A stretch of DNA of 64,000 nt from Paenibacillus_AP thailandensis (GTDB lineage Bacteria > Bacillota > Bacilli > Paenibacillales > Paenibacillaceae). Numbering within the stretch: position 1 is the first letter of the stretch; every line of letters begins with the position of its first letter. The position numbers were made by a program, and so were the translations under genes. Shown here one piece after another: positions 8,307-16,426 of this stretch. Where the stretch lies: NCBI RefSeq assembly GCF_042685365.1, contig NZ_JBHUMY010000043.1, positions 1-64,000 on the forward strand, read 5' to 3'. The notes under the pieces are model-generated. The model ran no database searches, had not been told where the DNA came from, and saw only the letters and a program-made list of their open reading frames with translations.

Positions 8307-8612
8307 TTCTATCCTTCCGAAACCGCCCGTCTCTCCTTAAGCGACGGTGTTTCTCGCAGAATGATAAGCCTATTATAAAAGCAATGCTTATAATCTCTTA
8401 TCCACTACTAATAGACTACAAGAGTGAGAATAAAGTTTCGATCGATAAAAGACTACTATCAACTGATAGAGTCGTGAAAAATATCAGCTATCCCTGGTAA
8501 CGGAAGCCGCAAAGCTGGGAGGATGCGCCTGAGAGAATAAGCTTGCCTCGAGGGGGAGCTTGCCGAAAGTTTTAGGATAAAAAGGAGCCTTCTCCGCTGA
8601 ATATCGGAAGCA
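8307..8612. other. Gene-free leader of the glycosidase gene
   Basis: About 300 bp between the metK terminator and the glycosidase gene. It holds the structured element described at 8444-8566 and an AT-rich stretch (8370-8480) with several TATAAT-like words but no convincing paired -35. No protein gene is seen. Confidence 0.5.
8444..8566. ncRNA. Candidate structured RNA element, class unknown
   Basis: Bases 8488-8566 look like an RNA domain on the plus strand: CTG-GTAA-CGG is a GNRA-capped hairpin, followed by AAGCCGCAAAGCT and then paired AGCTTGCC words. The words CCGCAAAGC and GCTTGCCG recall class I c-di-GMP aptamers, but the fit is incomplete and no plus-strand gene follows. On the minus strand, the hairpin at about 8444-8468 (GACTCTATC-agtt-GATAGtAGTC then TTTTATC) could act as a terminator ahead of the glycosidase gene. 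The strand is therefore unresolved. Confidence 0.35.
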
Positions 8613-8654
8613 CAAAAAAAGGAGCTCCCGATTCATGCTGAATCAAGAGCTCCT
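8613..8654 (-). terminator. Rho-independent terminator of metK
   Basis: AGGAGCTC pairs with GAGCTCCT around an inner GATTCA/TGAATC stem, followed by seven T on the minus strand, 13 bp past the metK stop. Confidence 0.9.
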
Positions 8655-8666
8655 GGAAAGCCTTTC

Positions 8667-9869
8667 TTAAGAAAGCGCCTCTGTGCGAAGCGTTTCGGCT
8701 TTGTCGATACGTTCCCAAGGAAGATCGATATCGGTACGGCCAAAATGACCGTAAGCAGCCGTTTTGGAATAAATCGGACGGCGCAGGTCAAGCATCTTGA
8801 TGATGCCTGCAGGGCGAAGGTCGAAGTTGTTGCGGATAATTTCGACAAGCTTCTCTTCGGACACTTTGCCGGTTCCGTACGTATCCACGTTAATGGATAC
8901 CGGATTCGCTACGCCAATCGCGTATGCCAGCTGAATTTCCACTTTATCGGCAAGGCCTGCCGCCACAAGGTTCTTCGCCACGTAACGCGCCGCATAAGCC
9001 GCAGAACGGTCAACCTTCGTCGGGTCCTTGCCGGAGAATGCGCCGCCGCCGTGGCGAGCGTAACCGCCGTACGTGTCGACGATGATTTTGCGTCCGGTCA
9101 GGCCGGCGTCGCCTTGCGGTCCGCCGATAACGAAACGACCGGTTGGGTTAATGAAATATTTCGTATTGGCGTCAAGCCATTCCGCCGGGATAACCGGTTT
9201 AATGACATGCTCCATTACGTCCTTTTGGATTTGCTCCAAAGTCACTTCTTCGGCGTGTTGGGTCGATACGACAACCGTATCTACGCGAACAGGTTTGCCG
9301 TCAGCGTATTCGACGGTAACTTGCGTTTTGCCGTCCGGACGCAAATAGTCCAGCGTGCCGTCTTTGCGGACTTCCGACAAACGGCGCGCAATGCGGTGAG
9401 ACAATGCGATTGGCATCGGCATAAACTCAGGGGTTTCGTTCGTCGCGAAACCGAACATCAAACCTTGGTCACCCGCGCCGATATCCGGGTTTTCTTCGCG
9501 GATATTTTTGCCTTCGCGGGATTCCAGTGCGGCATTAACGCCTTGAGCGATGTCCGCGGATTGCTCGTTCAACGATGTAAGAACGGCGCAAGTCGTGGAG
9601 TCAAAACCGTATTTCGCGCGCGTGTAGCCGATTTCTTTGATCGTGCGGCGTGCGATGGCGGGAATGTCCACATAGTCAGCACGGCTGCTGATTTCACCAA
9701 TTACAAGTACAAGTCCGGTAGCTACCGAAACTTCGCATGCTACGCGGGCGTATGGGTCAACTTCCAAAAAGGCGTCCAGAACCGCGTCCGATATTTGGTC
9801 ACAAATTTTGTCCGGGTGGCCTTCTGTTACCGATTCCGATGTAAATAAATGACGACCTTTGACCGACAT
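8667..9869 (-). CDS. metK: S-adenosylmethionine synthase MetK
   Basis: A 400-residue enzyme of normal length that makes AdoMet from methionine and ATP with release of Pi and PPi; cytosolic. Diagnostic motifs: FTSESVTEGHPDKICDQ near the N-terminus, GAGDQGLMFGFA (the GAGDQG signature), and the P-loop-like GGGAFSGKDPTKVDRSAAYA. ATG 9869 is 9 nt after GGAGG. It is the last gene before the strong terminator at 8613-8654 and has its own sigma-A promoter. The leader has no S-box match, unlike many Bacillales methionine genes, but does contain a terminator-like hairpin. Confidence 0.98.
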   Translation of the reverse strand: MSVKGRHLFTSESVTEGHPDKICDQISDAVLDAFLEVDPYARVACEVSVATGLVLVIGEISSRADYVDIPAIARRTIKEIGYTRAKYGFDSTTCAVLTSLNEQSADIAQGVNAALESREGKNIREENPDIGAGDQGLMFGFATNETPEFMPMPIALSHRIARRLSEVRKDGTLDYLRPDGKTQVTVEYADGKPVRVDTVVVSTQHAEEVTLEQIQKDVMEHVIKPVIPAEWLDANTKYFINPTGRFVIGGPQGDAGLTGRKIIVDTYGGYARHGGGAFSGKDPTKVDRSAAYAARYVAKNLVAAGLADKVEIQLAYAIGVANPVSINVDTYGTGKVSEEKLVEIIRNNFDLRPAGIIKMLDLRRPIYSKTAAYGHFGRTDIDLPWERIDKAETLRTEALS

Positions 9870-9920
9870 CCGTATCGACCTCCTACAACCTAGTATGGTA
9901 TAAGTACAGTTGTTCTACAC

Positions 9921-9953
9921 AAAAAATGAACCTTTTCCGCGAAGGAAAAGGTT
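9921..9953 (-). terminator. Terminator-like hairpin inside the metK leader
   Basis: AACCTTTTCC-ttcgc-GGAAAAGGTT followed by CATTTTTTG on the minus strand. It lies downstream of the metK promoter and about 50 bp before the ATG, so metK transcripts must read through it. It may also end SASP transcripts. The flanking words AGTTGT and ACAACT could pair around it. Confidence 0.75.
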
Positions 9954-9978
9954 GTTAGACAACTCTTTCTAAAACAGT

Positions 9979-10007
9979 ATAATACCCAATTTGATACGGG
10001 GTGTCAA
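9979..10007 (-). promoter_or_regulatory. Sigma-A promoter of metK
   Basis: TTGACA (10002-10007), a 17-bp spacer and TATTAT (9979-9984) on the minus strand. The -35 is perfect and the -10 matches five of six; the start point is expected near 9972, giving a leader of about 100 nt. Confidence 0.88.
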
Positions 10008-10030
10008 TGCGCGAAGAACTTTGTCAAAAT

Positions 10031-10291
10031 TTACAGTCCTTGCAGCGCTTGCTCCGCTTGAGCGATCAATCGCCTTGTAATTTGGCCGCCTACCGATCCC
10101 GCTTGACGCGTCTGCAAATTTTCCCAGTCCACGCGTCCGGCCGATACCGTACCCAGCTCTCCAGCAAATTCGGCATCCAGGCTGCCGCCGCCATATCCCG
10201 GCATCAACCCTAATTCTGCGGCAATTTCGTATTTCATCTGATTGAGAGCAGCTTTGGATGCTTCAACGACAACTTTGTTTGAACGAGCCAC
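10031..10291 (-). CDS. Alpha/beta-type small acid-soluble spore protein
   Basis: An 86-residue DNA-binding spore protein. It starts MARSNKVVVEASKAALNQMK, carries the germination-protease cleavage region KYEIAAELG, and ends with the conserved helix GGQITRRLIAQAEQALQ. These proteins coat spore DNA in an A-like form, protect it from UV and heat, and are degraded at germination. The middle (LMPGYGGGSLDAEFAGELG) is longer than in B. subtilis SspA. The GTG start is 8 nt after GGAGGTG. Expression in the forespore (sigma-G) is expected from the family, but I could not place a convincing sigma-G promoter. Confidence 0.95.
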   Translation of the reverse strand: MARSNKVVVEASKAALNQMKYEIAAELGLMPGYGGGSLDAEFAGELGTVSAGRVDWENLQTRQAGSVGGQITRRLIAQAEQALQGL

Positions 10292-10403
10292 TATCGGAAC
10301 ACCTCCATAAGAATATGAACACGCTTATAGGGTGCACCGTTCGGGTTGTATTAAAGCGTATAAGGTTCTGTCAACCTAAGCAAATCTTGCTTGTTCAGCC
10401 AAC

Positions 10404-10913
10404 TTACTTAATGGTGTAACCGCCGCGAACCATAACGGTTAAGCTTCCGGTAAAATCGGTTGCGGTTGTAATACCGCGTCCCGCTCTTGGGAACCATAAC
10501 AAATGGTTGGTCGGTATCGCTTGTCCGTCCGTTAGGTCAACCCCGGCCGTGACGTCTGCAATCCCGTTGGCGTCTTTGCTGTAAACGATCGCTTTGCCGC
10601 TGCGGACAATTACTTCCGCTCCCTCCGCGGCGATTAATTGCTTGCCGGCTGGCAGCGTCACGACCTGAAGCGAAGCTGCCCCTTCGGTTTGGCCCGATCC
10701 CGTGCCGCTGGAGCCGCTGCCGGAGCCGCTCCCGCCGGTGATGGCGGCAATCTTCTGATCGACATAGCTTTTGGTGACGACAGGGTCGTCAACCGATCCC
10801 GGCGTAGCCGCATTCGTGTCGGCTTCAATAATGGAATTCCACCCTGTTCCGATCCATATACCTGCACCGACAAGCAGCACGGCCGCTCCGATGCGAATCG
10901 CGCTTTTATTCAC
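10404..10913 (-). CDS. Secreted or membrane-anchored conserved protein, function unknown
   Basis: A 169-residue protein: hydrophobic N-terminal segment (IRIGAAVLLVGAGIWIG), the conserved words DDPVVTKSYVDQKI, a Gly/Ser linker (about 75-90), and a compact C-terminal domain (VTLPAGKQLIAAEGAEVIVR, NHLLWFPRAGRGI, LTVMVRGGYTI). I recognise the arrangement from hypothetical proteins of Paenibacillus and other Firmicutes but know no function. GTG 10913 follows GGAGAGGGG; a TTG further upstream lies inside the terminator at 10934-10976 and is not a likely start. The gene sits at the end of the surface-protein block. Confidence 0.75.
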   Translation of the reverse strand: MNKSAIRIGAAVLLVGAGIWIGTGWNSIIEADTNAATPGSVDDPVVTKSYVDQKIAAITGGSGSGSGSSGTGSGQTEGAASLQVVTLPAGKQLIAAEGAEVIVRSGKAIVYSKDANGIADVTAGVDLTDGQAIPTNHLLWFPRAGRGITTATDFTGSLTVMVRGGYTIK

Positions 10914-10933
10914 TATCCGATTTCCCCTCTCCG

Positions 10934-10976
10934 AAAAAAGTAAATCTAGTACCGTATTCAACGATACTAGATTTAC
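10934..10976 (-). terminator. Rho-independent terminator after the 690-residue secreted protein
   Basis: GTAAATCTAGTA pairs with TACTAGATTTAC across a 19-nt loop, then six T on the minus strand. It separates the secreted protein gene from the next one. Confidence 0.88.
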
Positions 10977-11004
10977 GAATGAGATTCCAGTTATTCTTTA
11001 CAAA

Positions 11005-13077
11005 CTATTCAAGCCAGTTTTCGATGCTGGAGAACTTGCCTTCCGTCGTTGCAAGCAGCTTTTTCTCGCCGTCCAGCGTTTCGTAAATGTTAAGCGTGTA
11101 CTTCGAGTAAACTCTGCTCGACGTTTCGACTTTCTCCGAGGTGAAGTTTTCGCCGACTTCCCAATGGATGCTGTTCTCGGATTCGCCTTCCAGATCCACC
11201 GTCTTCGACCACAAGACCGTTCCGGATTCCTCATGCTCCAGTTCAACCAGCAAAGTCGATTGGGTAAAGCCGTCATAGCTGTAGTCGCGGGTAACCGTAC
11301 CACCAATGCCGATATTAAGCGTACCGTTTACGTTCGCGCTGAAGTAATCGAAGTTAACGGTGTAAGGACCAACCTTCACTTCAGAGAAGTTATCCGTGTT
11401 CGTGTTTTCCGTCGGCAGTTTGAATTGAACCGCGCGCAGATAACCTGTCAGCGCATCGGAAGTTCCTTTCACCAGGCCGTTTGCGTCAAAGCCTTCGCCG
11501 AGAATAAGCTGCATGCTTGCAGTATCGACCGATTGCGGCACTTTGGCATAAGCGACAATTTGCTCTTTGCCCGATGGCGTAACCAAGTTCGTAGATTTCT
11601 TAATGGTAGCCTCATAATATACGCCGTCCGCCGTCACGAAATATCCGACGAATGCCGGCGATTGAACGCTGCGCGTTTCATTGTTCGTAACGTCCATATA
11701 CACGGCATACAGATTGTTTGCGTCGCCGCTGTAAGTACGAGTATCGGTTACCTTAACGCTCATTTGCGATCCGTTGGAGTGCTGCGTATATACGCCGCCG
11801 GTGTTTACGTTGTACAATGCGGTGACGTTCGAGCGGGTCAACTCCGCCAGCTCAAGCGTTGCCGAAGAATCGTCCGGATCGGTTTCGCTCAGTTCAAGCT
11901 TGAACGTTTTCCACTCATAGTTGTCCGTAATGTCGCCGATGAAGCTGATTGTCGTCGATTCGCCAGGAGCCAATCCGAGATCCCCGGTATTGGTTACGGT
12001 CTGTGCGGTAAGCGTAATATTGCTGTCGATGACCATCTCGCCAATCAGTTTCGGAAGCGGCAGATAGTCTTTGCCGTTATTCGCCACTAAAACCTTTGCT
12101 ACGATTTTATCGTTTGCAGCCCATGGAAGCCTTTGAACCGATTGCAGCTCTACGTTATAAGTGCCGTTTTCGTCGGTAAATTCGGTCTTGGTCGTTCCGT
12201 TATTATTGATCGTAAAAGGTGCATTAAAAATAACGATCGGCAGCTCGGCCGTGCTTTCTTCGGAAGCCTTCTGCGTAATGATCAGGCTCCAGTTCTTGGT
12301 CGATACCGAAGTCGGAACCTCGCCAGAGAGACGGATCGTATTCAGTACCGTCGGTTCGAACGACGTATTGTTATCCGTTACGCTCTTCACCGTCAAAGGA
12401 TAAAGCCCTGACGGCGTTTCAACATAATACTTGTATTCAGGAATCGCTACCCCGGATTTGCCGGTATTACGCGCGGCGAACGTCATGTTGACGTTATAAT
12501 GGGTCGTTCCTTTGGATACGTTAACCGTACTCATGCGCATGTTTACTTTGGAACCGTTAATGTCAACCGTTTTGTGGCTGCCCCATTTCACTTCATTGGT
12601 GAAGGATGCAGGGAAAGTAAACGTCCCGAGCGTCCGCTCATAACCGCTAACCGAAAAATCGAATTTAATAAAGCTAAGCACAAGTTTATCCATCGTGACA
12701 TTGCTTCCGACTTCGCTATAGAACGTTAACGTTTCGGAAGATCGCGGCGAGACCTTCGACTTCGTTTCCTTATCTTTCAGCGTCAGCGTATATTTCGTGC
12801 CGCTTGTCGACTTCAGTCTTGCCCAGTAGTCCACCAGATTAATATCGGAGTTACCGCCATTATACAAGGTGAACGTAAAGCTTACGGTCGCTCCCTTCGT
12901 ACTGGAAACGATATTCGCATCCGTCAGCTGGACGTACGAATTATTGCCAAGCGATATGTTTTTGTAGACGGATGAGTTGGTTTGCGCCGCATAGGATACC
13001 GGCATGACGCCGATTAATAAAACAAGCGCTGAAAGTAAGGCTACGAACATGGTGAGTTTCTTATAGCTTTTTCGCAT
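11005..13077 (-). CDS. Large secreted beta-rich protein of unknown function
   Basis: A 690-residue protein with a clear signal peptide (MRKSYKKLTMFVALLSALVLLIGVMP, cleavage near SYAA-QT). The mature part is Thr/Ser/Asn-rich with repeated beta patterns and no Cys. Stretches such as GATVSFTFTLYNGGNSDINL, NMTFAARNTGKSGVAIPE and VAKVLVANNGKDYLPLP look like repeated CARDB/DUF11-type beta-sandwich modules. There is no SLH, LPXTG or wall-hydrolase motif. It lies between a conserved secreted protein and an SLH protein and has its own strong terminator. I infer a surface-layer-associated role. ATG 13077 is preferred over the GTG at 13089, which abuts GGAG. Confidence 0.75.
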   Translation of the reverse strand: MRKSYKKLTMFVALLSALVLLIGVMPVSYAAQTNSSVYKNISLGNNSYVQLTDANIVSSTKGATVSFTFTLYNGGNSDINLVDYWARLKSTSGTKYTLTLKDKETKSKVSPRSSETLTFYSEVGSNVTMDKLVLSFIKFDFSVSGYERTLGTFTFPASFTNEVKWGSHKTVDINGSKVNMRMSTVNVSKGTTHYNVNMTFAARNTGKSGVAIPEYKYYVETPSGLYPLTVKSVTDNNTSFEPTVLNTIRLSGEVPTSVSTKNWSLIITQKASEESTAELPIVIFNAPFTINNNGTTKTEFTDENGTYNVELQSVQRLPWAANDKIVAKVLVANNGKDYLPLPKLIGEMVIDSNITLTAQTVTNTGDLGLAPGESTTISFIGDITDNYEWKTFKLELSETDPDDSSATLELAELTRSNVTALYNVNTGGVYTQHSNGSQMSVKVTDTRTYSGDANNLYAVYMDVTNNETRSVQSPAFVGYFVTADGVYYEATIKKSTNLVTPSGKEQIVAYAKVPQSVDTASMQLILGEGFDANGLVKGTSDALTGYLRAVQFKLPTENTNTDNFSEVKVGPYTVNFDYFSANVNGTLNIGIGGTVTRDYSYDGFTQSTLLVELEHEESGTVLWSKTVDLEGESENSIHWEVGENFTSEKVETSSRVYSKYTLNIYETLDGEKKLLATTEGKFSSIENWLE

Positions 13078-13304
13078 TCGTTCATTCACTCCGTATCATA
13101 AATTTTACAAGATTAGACGCTCGCAAGCAGAAGAAAGTTTCGCATTGTTACCATTTTTCTACGAATTCTTTACAAGAGTGACTTCCTTCTTTTGTTTTTT
13201 AAACCACAAAAAACGGATCGCAATGGCTATGTATTATCTTATCTTATTTTTATGAACTGGATGTGAACATCAAGCAATTCCTTCGTAAAAGATGTTTGAA
13301 AAAA

Positions 13305-13337
13305 CAAAAAAACCAGGAGGAATTCCTCCTGGTTTTT
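13305..13337 (-). terminator. Strong terminator of the 814-residue S-layer gene
   Basis: AAACCAGGAGGAATTCCTCCTGGTTT on the minus strand is a fully paired hairpin with a T-rich tail, 14 bp past the stop. Confidence 0.92.
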
Positions 13338-13350
13338 CCGCTAAATCATA

Positions 13351-15795
13351 TTACTTCTTAACTACGATTACAACGCCAGCTTCTTCATGACGGCCCGGTA
13401 CAGCACCGCTGCCTACCACGATGATGCCAACATAATCGTCGTCACCGTCTTTGATGCTTTGAACAGCTGTTTTGATTGTGGAGCTCGATGCCACATCAGC
13501 TTCGTCAGCATCAGTCAGATCGCCTTTAGCAATCGTGTAGATTTGCGTATTGGAAGTAACGAGGTAAGTCGTACCAGCTACAGTCAACTCGCGGTCAGCG
13601 GAATCGTACGAAACGTCCGTGCTGCCATTGCCAAGGGCTTGAGTTGGAGCTTCTTCATATACGCCTTCGTCCGTTGCTTTCAGCGTAACGATTGTGTTTT
13701 CAGCCGTGTTAGCGAATGCATCGTAAATGGCTTTTTCAACTTCGTACTTCTTATCCGTTCCTTTAACGTTCAGCGTCAGATAATAGAACGTATCGTCGCT
13801 AGTCGTTCTCTTCGAACGGTCAACGTACAGACCTTGAACTTGATCCAGCTCATCTTCAGCATTGTTGTTGTCCGTGATGAAGACGTATTGAGCAGTCGTC
13901 GTGCCAGCGGAGTAAACCGCTACTTCGTCGTTCTCCGTTACGTCGTCAGCTTCAGCGGCTTTGATTTCGCCGTCTTCAACGTCATACGTGAAGTACAGCG
14001 TGCTGCCCGACAGTTTGTATTCGGTTTTGCCAGTCGAGTAGTTAACAGTCAGGCTGTCGCTGTCAACTTCGTCAACTTCACCTGTGCGGTCGAGATCATA
14101 GTATTCCGGATCTTCATCGCCGTCTTCACCCTTGAATGCAGGGATGTTGTCGTCGTCATAGAAGATTTCGAGCAGGTGGTTCTCATATGTTGCAAATGTA
14201 ACGTCTGTCGTGTAAGTCGTTACGTCTTTGCCGTCAGCAATGCTGTAGTACTTGATTTTGTAGTTTTTCCCGCCGTCAGGTGCTTCGCCGTCAACTACAT
14301 AAGTACCTTCAGTTACCGAGTAAACAACGCCGAAGTCGCTGTTGTCAACTGCGTTCGTAGCGTCGAAAGCTGCTACTTCGCCGTCAGCGTTGAGGTAGAA
14401 CGTGTACTCTTCGCCAACGTCGCTGTCTTTCAGTTGTTCGAAGTCGTTGTCAACAACATCGTATTCTTTACCTTCAACCGTGTACTCGAGATCGCCGTCT
14501 TTATCCTCGGAGATGCTTTCGAGTTCACCGGATACGGATTCGCGAGTCGCATCGATCTTGATGGCTTTGTTGTCGCTGTCAGCAAGAATTTCGATGATGT
14601 CGAATTCTTTCAGATCGGACAGGGTAGCCGCTTTGCCGTTTACAGTGATAATCGCGCTGTCAGCCAGCTCGTAAACGCCGCCGTTCTTCGTGTCAACTTC
14701 GTTTTCGTCCTTATCTACGGAGCTAACAACGAGGTCGGATTCCCAATCCGTTGCTACTGCAGCAACGACTTTGTCGTCTTCGTTCAGGTACAGCGTGATC
14801 GTCGTTTCGTCGTCGATCGTGTCGCCCTCGTCGAGTTCTTCGCCGTTCAGGAAGACATAGCTTTCGCTAGCGAATACGTAATTTTCTTCGCCGTCAGCAA
14901 CCGTAATGCCGTCGCCTACAGTGTATGCGCCGTCCGTTTCGGTTTCAAGAACGAGATCATCGTCTTGGTCGTCGTAGATGGCAAGAATGTCGCCTGCATC
15001 GTCACGCAGAGCGGAAACCGTATGACCGAGAAGGTCTACCAGTTTGTCGCCGCCGGTTACGACGAAGTTGTCAGCTACATCATAGTCTTTGCCGTCGAGG
15101 TTAATCTCGCCGTCGTCAACCGTAGCCGAAGTCAAGAGGAATTCTTCCGAATCGCCGAGGCTGTCGATCAGCTTCTCGCCGGTTTCGCGAAGGTTGCCAG
15201 CTTCGTTGTATTCAACAACGTCAGCGTTCAGCGCGTTCGAAGTCATTTGAGCAACCGTACCGCGGTTAGCCGCAGTACCCGTAGCGATCGTCAGACCGTC
15301 GAACAGGTCGGCGTCTTGACCTGCAACGATGTAGTTGTAAGGCCACGAACCAGTCAGGCGGCTTTCTTTGTAGCCAAGAGCGCGAACCATGATAGCCGCT
15401 ACTTCTTCAAACTTGACCGTGTCGTTCGGACGGTATTTGCCGTTGTAGCCTTGGATGTAACCTTTAGCTACAGCTGCGTTGATGTAGCCCGTATACCATT
15501 CGTTCACTTTCACGTCGCTGAAGATTGGAGTCGTGTTTTGCATCGACGTTGCGGAAGCTTCGTAACCCGTTGCGATTACGATAATTTTCGCAAGCTCAGC
15601 GCGAGTGATGGAATTTTCAGGTTTGAACGTGCCATCTGTATAACCTTCGATGATACCCAGCGCAGTAAGCTCTTCTACTGCGGATTGTACGGAAGTGCCA
15701 ACAACGTCAGAAGGCGTTGTTGCTGCAAATGCAGGAACTGCCGCTGGAATAACCAGGGAGGCTGCAAGTGCCGCGGAAACAAAACTTTTCTTCAT
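13351..15795 (-). CDS. S-layer protein with N-terminal SLH domains
   Basis: An 814-residue secreted protein. Signal peptide: KKSFVSAALAASLVIPAAVPAFA. Three SLH units cover about residues 30-200: the first has the canonical SITRAELAKIIVIATGY, the second a degenerate VKFEEVAAIMVRALGY, and the third is poorly conserved (TAANRGTVAQMTSNALN). The rest is a very acidic, Cys-free string of repeated beta units (DGEINLDGKDYDVADNF, GVYELADSAIITVNGKA). Composition, a strong SD (GAGGAGGAG) and a leader of about 220 nt suit a major S-layer subunit that self-assembles and binds pyruvylated wall polymer through SLH. ATG 15795 is chosen over an upstream in-frame start because the signal peptide begins there. 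Confidence 0.92.
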   Translation of the reverse strand: MKKSFVSAALAASLVIPAAVPAFAATTPSDVVGTSVQSAVEELTALGIIEGYTDGTFKPENSITRAELAKIIVIATGYEASATSMQNTTPIFSDVKVNEWYTGYINAAVAKGYIQGYNGKYRPNDTVKFEEVAAIMVRALGYKESRLTGSWPYNYIVAGQDADLFDGLTIATGTAANRGTVAQMTSNALNADVVEYNEAGNLRETGEKLIDSLGDSEEFLLTSATVDDGEINLDGKDYDVADNFVVTGGDKLVDLLGHTVSALRDDAGDILAIYDDQDDDLVLETETDGAYTVGDGITVADGEENYVFASESYVFLNGEELDEGDTIDDETTITLYLNEDDKVVAAVATDWESDLVVSSVDKDENEVDTKNGGVYELADSAIITVNGKAATLSDLKEFDIIEILADSDNKAIKIDATRESVSGELESISEDKDGDLEYTVEGKEYDVVDNDFEQLKDSDVGEEYTFYLNADGEVAAFDATNAVDNSDFGVVYSVTEGTYVVDGEAPDGGKNYKIKYYSIADGKDVTTYTTDVTFATYENHLLEIFYDDDNIPAFKGEDGDEDPEYYDLDRTGEVDEVDSDSLTVNYSTGKTEYKLSGSTLYFTYDVEDGEIKAAEADDVTENDEVAVYSAGTTTAQYVFITDNNNAEDELDQVQGLYVDRSKRTTSDDTFYYLTLNVKGTDKKYEVEKAIYDAFANTAENTIVTLKATDEGVYEEAPTQALGNGSTDVSYDSADRELTVAGTTYLVTSNTQIYTIAKGDLTDADEADVASSSTIKTAVQSIKDGDDDYVGIIVVGSGAVPGRHEEAGVVIVVKK

Positions 15796-16382
15796 AACCT
15801 TTTTTTCTCCTCCTCTAAATTGCTTCGGTTGTAGAGAGTTTTGATGCTGTAAGGTGTTGCTCGTTTCTCTCATGTCCGATTCACCCCCTTTCCGGAGTTG
15901 AGCAATATTTAATATAAATGATGTCTGCACCATGTTTGGTTCCTATGTAAGAACATGTCGCAGAAACTCGTAAACGGGAATGAAAATAGTAAAATATAGT
16001 AGAGAAGCCACACCACTTTAATATTATACAATGGGCAACTGCTACCGTAAAGAGAAAGTTGAGAATTCATTCCAACTAAATTCGTGCGATTCAGGATCAT
16101 TAGACTAGTCGGATCTGACCTCTCCATTTGATAAGGCGACAAGTTTCGAACATTCTCTCCATCTCATCGCATCGTCATGTAATTAAACGCGGCTGTTTCG
16201 AAAAAGTTGCGTTCGTTATGAATTTTTTTTTATTCTTCTAATTCCAGCCCGTCCGGGATATGTAATCTGGCATTATCATCGCTAACAATGCCGGTCAATC
16301 TATCCTTCATTAGTATAGCTTGGCACTTCTGTTCCGTCGATGCGAAACATTTACCAATAATCAGCGGGATTGGTACGGATAT
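15796..16382. other. Long leader and upstream region of the S-layer gene
   Basis: About 590 bp without a convincing gene. It contains the SD, a leader with a weak inverted repeat (CATGTT/AACATG near 15931-15957), the promoter at 16023-16051, and AT-rich sequence (16200-16260) of unknown role. Confidence 0.5.
16023..16051 (-). promoter_or_regulatory. Candidate promoter of the S-layer gene
   Basis: TTTACG (16046-16051), 17 bp, TATAAT (16023-16028) on the minus strand. The -10 is perfect and the -35 weak. It gives a leader of about 220 nt, and long leaders are usual for S-layer mRNAs. Confidence 0.55.
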
Positions 16383-16417
16383 AGCAAAAGGACCAACGGC
16401 GATTTGGCCCTTTTGCT
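16383..16417 (-). terminator. Hairpin after the 1361-residue SLH gene
   Basis: AGCAAAAGGGCC pairs with GGTCCTTTTGCT with one mismatch. There is no good T tract after it on the minus strand, so it is either a weak terminator or an mRNA-stabilising hairpin. Confidence 0.5.
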
Positions 16418-16426
16418 GAGAAAAAG

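Noticed and set aside
8488..8566. Definite c-di-GMP-I riboswitch
   Set aside because: Some words resemble the aptamer core, but the GCAAACC element and the P1 pairing are missing and no plus-strand gene follows, so it is reported only as unassigned.
8667..10007. S-box (SAM-I) riboswitch upstream of metK
   Set aside because: The leader is only about 100 nt and lacks the GAGGGA...GATGAAAC...GGCAACC-type core; only a simple hairpin is present.
13387..15834. Long plus-strand open frame of 815 codons opposite the S-layer gene
   Set aside because: It mirrors the biased codon use of the S-layer gene, has no start signal and has no protein-like motifs.
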